A DNA stretch of 64,000 bases, from the NCBI RefSeq assembly GCF_030272615.1, contig NC_081405.1, positions 471,440,008 through 471,504,007 of the forward strand. The letters are read 5' to 3'. Under the pieces are notes generated by a model. The model had not been told where the DNA came from, searched no databases, and saw only the letters and a list, made by a program, of their open reading frames with translations. Source of the stretch: Cryptomeria japonica. Lineage: Eukaryota; Streptophyta; Pinopsida; Cupressales; Cupressaceae. The position numbers were made by a program, and so were the translations under genes. This document shows positions 37,233-47,558 of the stretch, one piece after another. Position 1 is the stretch's first letter. The number at the start of each line of letters is the position of its first letter.

Positions 37233-38939
37233 ATGGTTGAAACCCATCTTCAAAAATCTAGGAGAGAAACTAAAGAGGCTCAAGAGTCCGCAAACATGAG
37301 TTCTTATGAGTATGACAATGATTTATTTTTCAATACTGATCACACTACATTGCCGGACATGGCTGTCTATAGAAACATTCCAAATGTGGAGAATGCAGAC
37401 ACTACAAACAACAATGCTACACACAATGACAATATGGACAATTTTTCAATACATTCAGTAGATGTGGAAGAATCCATTATGAATCCCCATTTCAATCAAT
37501 TGGTTGAGGAAATAATGAGGAGGGATAGACAATATTTCTTACAAACGATGGCACAAAGTGGAGCCAAGATACCTCATGATTTTGACATGTCTCAAATAAT
37601 GGAAAATAGGCCTTTGCAACAAACTCACTCCAACATGGATCAAAGGAGACCTAATAGTGGAGGAAATAGAGGACCACACATGGTACCTGAATCACCATCA
37701 GCTTTGCTTCAAAAACCAGAGGTCCCACATACACATGGTCAAGTATATGATACTCACCTTCGCAGACCATTATGGAGGTCTTACGCAGACAGATATGCTC
37801 AATCACATACTCAAGCTACAGATCAACCAAAGCAATTGGATATTCAAAGTCATGCTCAAAATTTGGACACAAGGAAACCCCGTGTCAAATTTGGGGGCAA
37901 CACATTAGAACAAGACATACCTGTAGAGTATGACATACATGCACAAAATAAATATGGTGTTCCTCAACATGAATCTATACCAAGTGGTCCATATATGCAA
38001 CATCACTATAGACCTCCTCCATACGAACATGTGTATGATCAATATCATCCATATATGCAACATGCTCCTCCTCCAATTGGTGCCTCAAGCATGGGGTATG
38101 GTCCAAGAAGTCGATCTCCACCTAAGAGCAATTTGGAGCAACAAATCAAGGACTTACAAAAGAAAATGGAGGACATAAATACACCGAAGCCAACATATAC
38201 AATGAGAGACATATGTCATTATCCATTTGACAAGAGCATTCCAATGCCTCCATTTCCTACACATTTTGTGATGCCTAAATTTGATAAGTATAGAGGAAAA
38301 GGGGATCCTAAGGCACACATAAGACAATTTTTCACAACTTGCATTGAGGTAGCAGCAGAAGAGATATATTTGATGAGATTATTCCCACAAAGCTTAGGAG
38401 ATCAAGCTATGGAATGGTTCTCCCAACTTCCACCAGGAATTAAGTCATGGGGTGACTTAGCAGAGGCATTTATTCAACATTTCTCCTACAACATAGAGAC
38501 AGACATATCAGTCACTACTTTGTGCAACACCAAGCAAAAAGAGGGAGAATCTTTTGCATCATTTTTACAAAGATGGAGAAATCTAGCCAGCAGATGCTCT
38601 TGTGAAATTCCACAAAAACAAATGGTAGAAATGTTCACCCAGAATGTTAACAAAGACATTGGTTATGATCTAAGAAAAGCTTGTTTGTCCACCTTCAAGG
38701 ATGTCATTGAAAAGGGCTTAGCAACAGAAAAGGTTCTAATTGAACAAGGAGTCATTAAGATATTCAAGGAAAACAAAGATGACTTTAAAGGAAAAGACAA
38801 GCCAAGATTTTGGAATAAAAACAAGAACACAGTCAATGATGGTGTTGTTGATGCCAACACGGTGCGACCCAAATTCATCTTTTCAGGATCAAGTTCTATA
38901 AACAATCAAGTGAATACTCAAACAACTTCTACATCATGA
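37233..38939 (+). CDS. gag: Element D Gag
   Basis: 568 residues. The N-terminal 300 residues are polar and rich in His, Gln, Pro and Tyr. The Retrotrans_gag domain occupies about residues 345-450, with MPKFDKYRGKGDPKAHIRQF, AMEWFSQLPPG and W.DLAEAFIQHFSYN. A Lys-rich tail follows. Gag forms the cytoplasmic virus-like particle that packages element RNA. The ATG at 37233 is the first in this long frame and lies 2.2 kb after the PBS, a long leader but not unusual for Tat elements. The segment ends at a TGA that probably was CGA; the residues after it (KYTPLGEPLE) belong to the same protein and appear also in element A at 51813. Confidence 0.9.
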   Translation: MVETHLQKSRRETKEAQESANMSSYEYDNDLFFNTDHTTLPDMAVYRNIPNVENADTTNNNATHNDNMDNFSIHSVDVEESIMNPHFNQLVEEIMRRDRQYFLQTMAQSGAKIPHDFDMSQIMENRPLQQTHSNMDQRRPNSGGNRGPHMVPESPSALLQKPEVPHTHGQVYDTHLRRPLWRSYADRYAQSHTQATDQPKQLDIQSHAQNLDTRKPRVKFGGNTLEQDIPVEYDIHAQNKYGVPQHESIPSGPYMQHHYRPPPYEHVYDQYHPYMQHAPPPIGASSMGYGPRSRSPPKSNLEQQIKDLQKKMEDINTPKPTYTMRDICHYPFDKSIPMPPFPTHFVMPKFDKYRGKGDPKAHIRQFFTTCIEVAAEEIYLMRLFPQSLGDQAMEWFSQLPPGIKSWGDLAEAFIQHFSYNIETDISVTTLCNTKQKEGESFASFLQRWRNLASRCSCEIPQKQMVEMFTQNVNKDIGYDLRKACLSTFKDVIEKGLATEKVLIEQGVIKIFKENKDDFKGKDKPRFWNKNKNTVNDGVVDANTVRPKFIFSGSSSINNQVNTQTTSTS

Positions 38940-40574
38940 AGGAAGTACACTCCATTGGGAGAACCACTTGAGTCAGTCTTCAAAAAGCTGGTGGCAAACA
39001 AGGTAATCACAGTTCTAGATTTTCCTCCATATGAACCAAAGGTTAAACCAAATTGGTGGAATGATGATGAGTATTGTGAAATTCATAAAAGCAAGGGTCA
39101 TAAAACAGGTAATTGTCATCGACTGAAGAATATTGTGCAAGATCTCATTGATAGAGGTGACATTGAGATTGAGGGACACTCATCCAATCAAGAACATGAG
39201 ATGTTTAAGGAACCATTCCCAAAGCACGACAAGGGAAAAGCTAAAGTCACAGATGATCAAGCGAACTATACTAGAGCACCTTACAACTATGATTCAACTA
39301 TCAATCATATCTCGATGGACAATCATATCTCTACTATTACCATCAAGAACAAAAACCCTGAGAATCCTCCTCAGCGACCCAAGATTGTCCTAAGAGGTGT
39401 TGGATCTTCTTCCGAACCTACTTCTGAATGTCATGTTACAACTCGTCGAGGTAAAATTAATTTGCCAGGTGCTTCAACTAAAAACACTGCTTCTTCATCT
39501 ACCAAACCTGAGTATGACCTTGTAGAACAGTTAGGGAAGACACCCGCGCTCATCTCCATCCTTGAGCTCTTACGCATATCCCTCGCTCATAAAGCTATTC
39601 TTGACAAAATCTTGAGAGACACCACCATTCCTACTGATCTGAACGTGGACCAGTTTCAAGCCATGGTGGGATACCTTTCCATTCCACATTCCCTTACATT
39701 CACAGAAGTCGATGACGCCTCCGGAAGTCAGCCACACAATGCACCATTACATATTGAAGCCTTCATACACAAACATCGAATAAAGCGAGTCCTGATAGAT
39801 GGAGGAGCTGGTCTAAACATTTGTACATTGAGCACCATTAAACAATTGGGACATTCTGATAAAGATGTGAATTCAAAAAATCAAATCACCATCAAGGCAT
39901 ATGATGATGAGGAACGCTCATCCAAGGGCACGGTCACCTTACCTCTAAGAATTGGGCTAGTTACAAAGGATGTGGTTTGTCAAGTCCTGGATTTAGATCT
40001 CACTTATAATATATTGCTAGGACGTCCTTGGATTCATGAAATGAGGGCAGTCCCATCGACATATCACCAATGCATTAATTTTCCTCATAATGGAGTGGAA
40101 GTAACAGTTAACGGTGATCCTAATCCGTTCATATATTGCAATAACCTGAAATCAAAGACTGAGACCATCATTCCTAGTAATCAGGAGGCTGTTCCTTCGT
40201 CGGCATACATTGATCCTGAGTCATTAAAACCTTCGACATCCAAACAAGGTGAGCTTAGAGGCAAGTTTCAGGACAAAGGCATGGGGGAATATACTTTCAA
40301 TCAGACCATGTACTTAAGACAAGTCATGAGCTCTCCAAAAGAATATGGAAGGCCACATCCTAACAAGCAAATCTCCATCATGACGCTCAAATGGGACCCT
40401 ACTACCTTTCAAAGATGGGGTGAACTAGAGGAGGAAAGTTTATACCAAATGCTTTTCAGAGATAATGAAGAGGAAACACAAGATCATGTCAATCTACCAT
40501 GTGAGAAATATGGCAAAGGCTTCAAGATTCTACAAAAATTCGGGTATGATGGAAAAAGCCCTCTTGGGTTATGA
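38940..40574 (+). CDS. Element D Gag C-terminus, retropepsin and G-patch
   Basis: Open segment between two in-frame TGA codons. It begins with KYTPLGEPLESVF and a zinc-knuckle-like YCEIHKSKGHKTGNC (about polyprotein residue 615), which would help RNA packaging. The aspartic protease lies at residues about 850-935: VLIDGGAGLNIC carries the catalytic Asp, with TYNILLGRPWIHEM as the second conserved block. It would cleave the polyprotein as a dimer. The end starts a G-patch (KYGKGFKILQKFGYDG). There is no natural start codon at its left edge, and its translation depends on passing the TGA at 38937. Confidence 0.88.
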   Translation, partial: RKYTPLGEPLESVFKKLVANKVITVLDFPPYEPKVKPNWWNDDEYCEIHKSKGHKTGNCHRLKNIVQDLIDRGDIEIEGHSSNQEHEMFKEPFPKHDKGKAKVTDDQANYTRAPYNYDSTINHISMDNHISTITIKNKNPENPPQRPKIVLRGVGSSSEPTSECHVTTRRGKINLPGASTKNTASSSTKPEYDLVEQLGKTPALISILELLRISLAHKAILDKILRDTTIPTDLNVDQFQAMVGYLSIPHSLTFTEVDDASGSQPHNAPLHIEAFIHKHRIKRVLIDGGAGLNICTLSTIKQLGHSDKDVNSKNQITIKAYDDEERSSKGTVTLPLRIGLVTKDVVCQVLDLDLTYNILLGRPWIHEMRAVPSTYHQCINFPHNGVEVTVNGDPNPFIYCNNLKSKTETIIPSNQEAVPSSAYIDPESLKPSTSKQGELRGKFQDKGMGEYTFNQTMYLRQVMSSPKEYGRPHPNKQISIMTLKWDPTTFQRWGELEEESLYQMLFRDNEEETQDHVNLPCEKYGKGFKILQKFGYDGKSPLGL

Positions 40575-43454
40575 AAAGAAGGCGTTATGGAGCCCTTACA
40601 ACCTGAATTGACTGCAAAAAGGGAATGCTCGAAGGGACTTGGTTTTCTGACTTCCAAGATCCACACTAAAAGGATAGAAGAGGCATCACGAATCAAAATT
40701 GCCAAAATTCAACAAGAGGATCGCTATTCCACAGACTCCAACGAATGGGAATGGGGTTCAAACAAATCCTCCAGTGACTATGAGCTCACCGAGACATTCA
40801 GAGAGCCAGATGAACCCACAGAAGAGGAGGAGTTTTATAACAAATTCAGAGTTGGTCAAGAAACAACCCATGAGGAGTCTACACAGTCCTTGTCTCAAGG
40901 TTCTAGGTTGAAATCACATAGGATGAGAACACCTATTCCGGAATGTGCTACTAGTGATGATAATATGGATTCGTTCGCGATCAAGACTGATGAGGAGAGT
41001 GCCATCGATGACCTCGATAATTACCTCGACATACCCGAATATAACCACATCTTCACTCTTAGCCCCGCTAACTCTGAAAACATTAAAGGCCTTCCCCTTG
41101 TTCACCACCAACTCATTGACTGGGATTATGAAGGACCAGCACAGTTTGACACATTCCAAAATGATGAAGCTGTTATTGACTATCTTGGCATACGAGATGA
41201 TCTCCCTCCTGGGGACCATAAAGCAGGATACACTATAGAACTCAACAACATGGCATATTTTGGTGAGGGTGTCAGACCTTCCAGTCGCAAAAATGTGAAA
41301 ATAAGAACAAATCAAGGGTCTTATGGCGAAAACCACACTATGGCGCTATCTGATCCCCAAAAAATAAAAAGAAAGGACGTATCTGAGGGCGAAAACCTCT
41401 CTGAGGCGCCCAAAGATGGAAGGCTCGACATTCTCCCATCATCATATGAGGAAAAATCATCCATGTTGGTAGAGGAGACTATCAAAACAAACATTGGTAC
41501 GGAAGAGGTTCCACACAACATATTCCTGGCTAAATCATTGACAGAGTCCGAAAGGTCACAGTTCATAAGCTTCTTCAAAAAGCGACAAATCAACTTTGCA
41601 TGGTCATACGCTGATATGCCTGGACTAGATCCGGATTTGGTAATGCATCATTTGACAGTCAAACCGGGGGCAAAACCAATAAAACAGAAATTGAGAAAAA
41701 TGCATCCACAAGTGGCATTACTAGTCAAAGCAGAACTTGAAAAATTACTCGATGTCAGATTCATACGCCCAATTGATTATCCTGAATGGATCTCTAACTT
41801 GGTACCTGTTAGTAAACCAGATCGCAGTATCAGAATATGTATAGATTTCAGAGACATCAACAAAGCTTGTCCAAAAGATGACTTCCCATTACCAAATATT
41901 GACTTGATCGTTGATCTCACAGCAGGTCATGAAATGTTATCATTAATGGATGGATTTTCTGGTTATAATCAAATAAGGATCGCACCCGAAGATCAACACA
42001 AAACATCATTTACTTGTCCATGGGGAACTTTCTACTGGAATGTCATGCCCTTTGGGCTAAAAAATGCAGGTGCTACATATCAAAGAGCAATGACCACTAT
42101 CTTTCATGATCTCATGCACATAACTGTGGAAGATTATGTTGATGATCTCTTGGGTAAATCAGTAGACAAAAATACACATTTGGACATACTTTCAGTCATC
42201 TTTGATCAGTTGGAAAAATACAAAGTAAGATTAAACCCCAAGAAATGTGTCTTTGGAGTAACCTCCGGGAAGCTCCTAGGATTCATTGTGTCCAAAAGAG
42301 GAATCGAAGCCAATCCAGCAAAATTCAAGGCTATCTTGGACATGCCGCCACACAGAAATATCAGTCAACTTCGATCCTTACAAGGGAGACTCCAGTCTAT
42401 ACGAAGATTCATAGCACAACTTGAAGATAAGAGTAATCCTTTTCAACACCTGCTACATAAAAATATCAAATTCAAATGGGATGACAATTGTCAACAGGCT
42501 TTCCAGACGCTCAAAGATTATCTTCTAAATCCGCCAGTTCTGATGCCACCAGTTCCAGATCAACCACTGTTATTATACATTTCAGCTACTCCAACAGCAC
42601 TGGGGGCACTCTTAGCGCAACAAATCGCTGAAGGCAAGGAAAAAGCAGTATACTATATCAGTCGCACATTGGTGGGATACGAGCTAAACTACACACCAAT
42701 TGAGCGTGCATGTCTTGCTGTGGTCTTTGCTTCACAGAAATTACGACATTACATGCTCACTCATAAGACTAAGTTGGTTGCAAGGATAGATCCATTGAAA
42801 TACCTCCTCAATAAAGCAACACTTACTGGGCGGCTGGCCAAATGGGTAATGATCCTTAGTGAATTCGACATCGAGTATGTGGACAGAAAAGCAATAAAAG
42901 GACAAGCCATCGCGGATCAATTAGCAGATGCCCCCATGATTGATGATGTTCCTCTAAATTCAGAATTTCCAGATGAATCCATTTTAACAATATCACATGC
43001 AAAGCCATGGCAACTATACTTTGACGGCTCATACACACAGCATGGGGCAGGAGCTGGTATTCTCTTTATAACTCCTCAAGGAGATTCTATACCAAAATCA
43101 TACCGCTTATCATTTTCTTGCACTAACAATATAACGGAATATGAGGCATTAACAACTGGATTACGAATTGCAGTTCAGTGGAAGATCCAGGAACTTCATG
43201 TTTTTGGGGATTCCCAACTTGTCATCCGTCAAGCAACTGATGATTACCAAACAAAAGATGAAAAATTACTGCCTTACAAGCAAATGGTGGATGATTTGAA
43301 ACAACACTTCACAAAGATAGATTTTGAGCAGATACCAAGAGAGCAGAATCGCGCTGCAGATTCCATGGCTACAATTGCTTCACTGATTGATCTACCTCAA
43401 AATGAGACCTGCTATGAGTTCTTGGTGGACAACCTGTTGGTTCCTTCATATTAG
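40575..43454 (+). CDS. Element D reverse transcriptase, RNase H and second RNase H
   Basis: After the rest of the G-patch region (SKGLGFL) and an acidic linker, RT spans about 41640-42330. It includes the fingers block IDFRDINKACPKDDFPLP, MDGFSGYNQI and the catalytic YVDD at about 42136. The first RNase H (about 42540-42920) includes YISRTLVGYELNYTPIE. A second RNase H (about 43005-43380) has a complete acidic set: Asp in LYFDGSY, Glu in EYEAL, Asp in FGDSQL and Asp in NRAADS. Two RNase H domains are the hallmark of the Tat lineage. The catalytic residues visible in RT and both nucleases appear intact. The segment ends at TAG 43452. Confidence 0.92.
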   Translation, partial: KEGVMEPLQPELTAKRECSKGLGFLTSKIHTKRIEEASRIKIAKIQQEDRYSTDSNEWEWGSNKSSSDYELTETFREPDEPTEEEEFYNKFRVGQETTHEESTQSLSQGSRLKSHRMRTPIPECATSDDNMDSFAIKTDEESAIDDLDNYLDIPEYNHIFTLSPANSENIKGLPLVHHQLIDWDYEGPAQFDTFQNDEAVIDYLGIRDDLPPGDHKAGYTIELNNMAYFGEGVRPSSRKNVKIRTNQGSYGENHTMALSDPQKIKRKDVSEGENLSEAPKDGRLDILPSSYEEKSSMLVEETIKTNIGTEEVPHNIFLAKSLTESERSQFISFFKKRQINFAWSYADMPGLDPDLVMHHLTVKPGAKPIKQKLRKMHPQVALLVKAELEKLLDVRFIRPIDYPEWISNLVPVSKPDRSIRICIDFRDINKACPKDDFPLPNIDLIVDLTAGHEMLSLMDGFSGYNQIRIAPEDQHKTSFTCPWGTFYWNVMPFGLKNAGATYQRAMTTIFHDLMHITVEDYVDDLLGKSVDKNTHLDILSVIFDQLEKYKVRLNPKKCVFGVTSGKLLGFIVSKRGIEANPAKFKAILDMPPHRNISQLRSLQGRLQSIRRFIAQLEDKSNPFQHLLHKNIKFKWDDNCQQAFQTLKDYLLNPPVLMPPVPDQPLLLYISATPTALGALLAQQIAEGKEKAVYYISRTLVGYELNYTPIERACLAVVFASQKLRHYMLTHKTKLVARIDPLKYLLNKATLTGRLAKWVMILSEFDIEYVDRKAIKGQAIADQLADAPMIDDVPLNSEFPDESILTISHAKPWQLYFDGSYTQHGAGAGILFITPQGDSIPKSYRLSFSCTNNITEYEALTTGLRIAVQWKIQELHVFGDSQLVIRQATDDYQTKDEKLLPYKQMVDDLKQHFTKIDFEQIPREQNRAADSMATIASLIDLPQNETCYEFLVDNLLVPSY

Positions 43455-44756
43455 ATCACTCCTACTAAAATGATATGCGTGGTTGGTCCTCAATCCCAGT
43501 TATATGGTTCCATCTTCACATACCTTCGCGACAATACCCTACCTCCTGATCTATCAAATAACCAACGTCGCACCTTCATTCGCCAATCCTCTCGATATGT
43601 CATTTTAGCTGATATCCTATACCGGCGAGGTCTAGATGGCACTCTTTTTAGATGTTTAGAAAGTGACGAAGCTCAGATTGCGTTACGTGAAGTGCATGAA
43701 GGGATATGTGGTCCACATGCTAGTGGTCCTACCTTGGCCAAGAAACTTATCAGGACTGGATATTACTGGCCCAATATGGAAAAAGACTCATATCAGTTTG
43801 TCAAAAAATGTAAGCAATGTCAAATTCATGGAGACCTCATACATGCGCCAGCACAAGAACTACAACCACTTGCGTCTCCTTGGCCCTTTTGTCAGTGGGG
43901 ACTCAATCTTATAGGCAAGATTCACCCTCCTTCTTCTAATGGTCATAAATTCATTATCACAGCCACAGAGTATTTCACAAAATGGATTGAAGCCGTGCCT
44001 CTCACACAAGTCATTGGAAAACAGATTGCTACATTCATCCTTAACTATATCATATGCCGATATGGTATTCTTGTTTCCATTATTACTGATAACGGGCGTC
44101 CCTTCAAAAATCAGGATGTTCGTGAACTCTGTGACCACTTCCATATTTCCCATTGTTTCTCCACACTGTATTACCCCGAAGGTAATGGCCAAGCTGAGGC
44201 GTCTAATAAAACAATCCTTAAAATCCTCAAGAAGACAGTCGACGACGCTGGCCGTAATTGGCATATCCAACTCAATCCTGCACTTTGGGCCTACCGCACA
44301 AGTGTCCGCACACCTACAGGAGCTACACCCTATTCACTTGTTTATGGCGCTGAAGCCATCTTGCCTATTGAGATCGAGTTCCCCTCTTTACGGGTCTCTT
44401 TGCAAAACATCATCACTGATGAAGATTACAGGGTCTCTCGCTTACAAGAACTAGAACTGCTGGATGAACAGAGACAAACTGCTTTTAATCATCTCAAGGC
44501 TTACCAACAACGAATGAGTCGCAGCTACAATCACAAAGTCAAGCCTCACACATTTGAGGTAGGTGACTTGGTTCTCAGAGAAAACCCCAAAAATCAACAA
44601 GACAGAGAGAAGAAGGGCAAGGTTGAACTAAACTGGCTTGGTACTTACATCATCACAGCAGTATATGGATCTGGGGCATATCAGCTCTCAACTACAGAAG
44701 GTGAACCTTTGGAGGATCCTATCAATAGCATGCACCTTCGCAGGTTCTACACATAG
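43455..44756 (+). CDS. Element D integrase, first catalytic Asp replaced
   Basis: The HHCC zinc-binding N-terminus (VHEGICGPH ... CKQCQ) lies at about 43695-43825. The core domain follows at about 43890-44230. The second Asp (TDNGRPF) and the Glu (GNGQAE) are present with exactly 35 residues between them. The first catalytic position is Asn (WGLNLIG) where the family has Asp, 60 residues before the second. A C-terminal chromatin- or DNA-binding module with a GPY/F-like block (WLGTYIITAVYGSGAYQL) ends the protein. Loss of one acidic residue of the D,D35E triad should abolish strand transfer. GAT to AAT is a G-to-A change in a CG context. Confidence 0.9.
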   Translation: MTPTKMICVVGPQSQLYGSIFTYLRDNTLPPDLSNNQRRTFIRQSSRYVILADILYRRGLDGTLFRCLESDEAQIALREVHEGICGPHASGPTLAKKLIRTGYYWPNMEKDSYQFVKKCKQCQIHGDLIHAPAQELQPLASPWPFCQWGLNLIGKIHPPSSNGHKFIITATEYFTKWIEAVPLTQVIGKQIATFILNYIICRYGILVSIITDNGRPFKNQDVRELCDHFHISHCFSTLYYPEGNGQAEASNKTILKILKKTVDDAGRNWHIQLNPALWAYRTSVRTPTGATPYSLVYGAEAILPIEIEFPSLRVSLQNIITDEDYRVSRLQELELLDEQRQTAFNHLKAYQQRMSRSYNHKVKPHTFEVGDLVLRENPKNQQDREKKGKVELNWLGTYIITAVYGSGAYQLSTTEGEPLEDPINSMHLRRFYT

Positions 44757-46459
44757 CTCTTCTGAATATCCTAATTCAAAAATACAAAAAAAATTATAAA
44801 ACAAAAAAAATCGTTACTTGGTGAAAACCTGGCAAACAGGCGCCTTGTGACACAAAAAAAATTAAAAAAAATGGAAAAATCGAAAAAAGTAAAGAGAAAT
44901 AATTTCGTCCAACGGTGAAAACCACTTTGGTGGTGCCCTGGGCAAGTACCATGGTGAAAACTGGGTCACCAGCGCCATGCGTAGAGACATTGCTCCTCCC
45001 TCCTTCAGGATTCTCTTTCATCATTTCACTTTGCACACACTCACAACCTATTCGTTCATAACAAACTTACCCATTCCCATCATGGCTTGTTATTGATCTA
45101 CCCAAGATTGGTTAGCCATTCATAATAAACCTCCCTTTTCACCTCCCTTTCCATCCATAATAAATAAGATCCTATCTGTGACTAAGGCAAATCTTACGTC
45201 TAGTAATGGGTGTGGAACTGAGAACATCACATGTTTCGAGGAGTATAGTTTCTTCCAGCTTTCTTTAGTCTATTCGCGCACAATCTGCAATAAAGAAACA
45301 TTTGCATCACAGATCCACAATAAAGTTTCATCTTCTCCACAATAAAGTATCAGTTTCATGGATTCAGTCAGTTTCAGATGAGACAACAGCAACAATGAGC
45401 TTCAACAAATCAAATCTTTCAACAGACTCAAATAACATATGGTTCAGTGCTATCTATCCTTTTTGTGAAAGTAAACATTGTGACCATAATCGAATAAGAC
45501 TTATACAAGTGACAAGAGACACTAAACTTGAGGACTACAGTGGGTGTTGGTGTCGAGTCTTGGTTTTCTTTTGATTTTATCTTTCTGGTGACATGTCTTT
45601 TAGCTTTTCCAGGATGTCTCTGACTAGAGATTCTATCTCCAGGATGTCTTTGACTAGAAAGGCGAGGATGGGGTATCGTCACCTATTTGTATTTGCTGTC
45701 TGTGGATTGTCTCTTAGTAATGCTATGACTTGTCCAAGGATATGAGGACACTGTGAGTCTAGTGTGAACTGGGGCATTCCTTGTTTGTGACTGTCTTATC
45801 TCCATGCAAACAGGTACAATGACTTTCTGGGTCGAACATATGCCTCGATTGTCATAACCTACTTGCCATAATAAAGCTCAATGATGATAATGCACAAGAA
45901 GCTCTTTCACTTTCATATCTTCTGTCTTTCATCCCCCCTTTCTTGATTGACTTCCATCATCCTTCTCGAGTCCGCGTAGCCTGCTATCACATGACTGAGT
46001 ATAATGACACACCAAAAACATTTGCATTTCATGTAGCTGCACCTACATTACCACATATAAGCATTTCATACATACATATAGATATCACAACTACATCACA
46101 TCCTACACACAACACCTGTTAGCACAATTTACATTTGCATTATCATATTCATCTGCATTACTTACATTCACATTTGCATCATGCATACACATATAAAACA
46201 TAAAAGAACAAAAAAAATATATATTGCATTGCATCATATACATATTTGCATCCATATCATAAGCATCACATAAGAACATCTCATCACATAGGTACACATG
46301 CATATAGCTGCCGCAAAGATGAATCATCTCATATATATATATATATAAAGTGTCATGATACAATGATGTCAAAATCATATGGCTACAATCACCCGCAGGT
46401 GTCTACATCATTATACAAAATGGTACAAAACTGATACAGAGGAACTCACTGATCACTCC
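44757..46459 (+). other. Element D 3' non-coding region after integrase
   Basis: No coding frame supported. Three copies of a GGTGAAAACC motif at about 44820, 44920 and 44951 are each followed by short GC-rich hairpin-like sequence (for example CCTGGCAAACAGGCGCC). A duplicated CCAGGATGTCT.TGACTAGA occurs at 45610-45660. From 46020 the sequence is A+T-rich with a short (TA)n run near 46332. No envelope-like ORF was found. Confidence 0.55.
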
Positions 46460-46904
46460 TGTCAACACTATTGGTAGTGCTAATCCTATCCATGTCATGG
46501 TATCCCATGCCACGTGTCCCACCCTCATCTCCAGTCTTGGATCCTAGAACACTTGTCTAAGGGCATCCCTGTCTCCGTCTTAATCGTACGGAATCAGCTC
46601 CCCATCAATCGATATCCGCATAATCCTATATACATCCTCAAGGGTGACTGTCATCTCACCCATCGGTAAATGGAATGTGCACGTCTCAGAGTGCCATCTC
46701 TCAGCAAGCATAGTCAGCAAACCCATGTTTGCCCGAAACTCAGGCACATACAGCACATGTCTCAGACCCATCTCCTCGATGGCAGCTCTGTCTCCAACCG
46801 ACAGCTCAGGTCGCAACCTCTGCGTCGACGGGAATCTCTCCCGTGACTCCAGCATCGGCAAATACTCCTGCAGTCAAGCAAATCAATCATGTCAGTTATA
46901 GTGG

Positions 46905-47178
46905 CATTCACTGTCTATCACAAAATGCTACTTTTTATCTAAATGCATATGGCTATCTACCCTAGTGACATTCACTGTTCATCACAAAGTGTTGCTATTT
47001 ATCCTAGTGGTACTCCCTGTTCATCACAAAGTACTACGTGTGTGACACTCCCTGTTCATCACAAAGTGTTACTCACATTTGCACTCCCTGTTCATCAAAA
47101 AGTGCTGCTCATACTTTGGGTACTCCCTGTTCATCACAAAGTACTCTATCTTGGTACTCACTGTTAATCACAAAGTGC
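46905..47178. repeat. Minisatellite with core ACTCCCTGTTCATCACAAAG
   Basis: Copies begin near 46974, 47012, 47047, 47083, 47122 and 47156, with a weaker one near 46908. Spacing is 34-39 bp, with a conserved 20-bp core and variable remainder. It lies within the intron of the antisense PMD gene. Confidence 0.85.
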
Positions 47179-47305
47179 CTTGATCTATCCTAGTCTTCCT
47201 AGAGGACCTGCTTGAGTGTATCTTCTCAGCAGCTTATCCAATCGACAACGTATGTTCATCACAGAACTGCCGATTTGACCTAGAAGACCAAAACTTGCAT
47301 TTTTT

Positions 47306-47558
47306 CAACGCAAACGCGCTTGACTGACACAAACGTGCCTACAGACTGCACAGACGTGCCCGTACAACACAGACGCGCCTGTATAACACAAACGTGCTTA
47401 TACCGTGCATAAACGCGACTTGGCGACGTAGACGCCCCTAAATGACATAAACGCGCCCACATCCGACGCAAACGCGGTTCCGGACGCAGACGCGCCTGGC
47501 ACCTACACAGATGCGCCTGGTGGACACAGACGTGCCTGGCATTGACACAGACGCGTTT
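47306..47558 (-). repeat. Repeat cluster 3: CGCGTCTGTGT core in opposite orientation
   Basis: About thirteen copies of the leader motif read on the minus strand, spaced 21, 19, 21, 18, 21, 19, 19, 21, 19, 19, 21 and 19 bp from right to left. The motif and spacing rule match clusters 1 and 2, but the orientation relative to the element is reversed. The cluster lies in the intron of the antisense PMD gene, on its sense strand. Confidence 0.88.

Larger units (their letters stand above)
37233..44756 (+). pseudogene. gag-pol: Element D gag-pol polyprotein with three in-frame stops
   Basis: One frame of 2508 codons runs from an ATG at 37233 to the stop at 44756 with no frameshift. It is broken only by TGA at 38937, TGA at 40572 and TAG at 43452. 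The order gag, protease, G-patch, RT, RNase H, second RNase H, integrase is that of the Tat lineage. The stops fall in linkers where conserved sequence continues immediately after each, so they look like recent mutations rather than gene boundaries. All three can arise by C-to-T change from CGA or CAG. No readthrough signal such as CARYYA follows them. The four open segments are described separately. Confidence 0.9.

Noticed and set aside
38937-38939. Programmed stop-codon readthrough between gag and pol in element D
   Set aside because: Two further stops of similar type interrupt the same frame, no known readthrough context follows, and conserved Gag sequence continues past the stop. Mutation explains it better.
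43860-44270. Minus-strand 136-codon frame opposite element D integrase
   Set aside because: It is a shadow of the plus-strand integrase frame, with no domain of its own.
44757-46459. Envelope-like gene downstream of integrase in element D
   Set aside because: Only short frames without signal peptide or transmembrane segments occur; the one recognisable ORF downstream is antisense and PMD-like.
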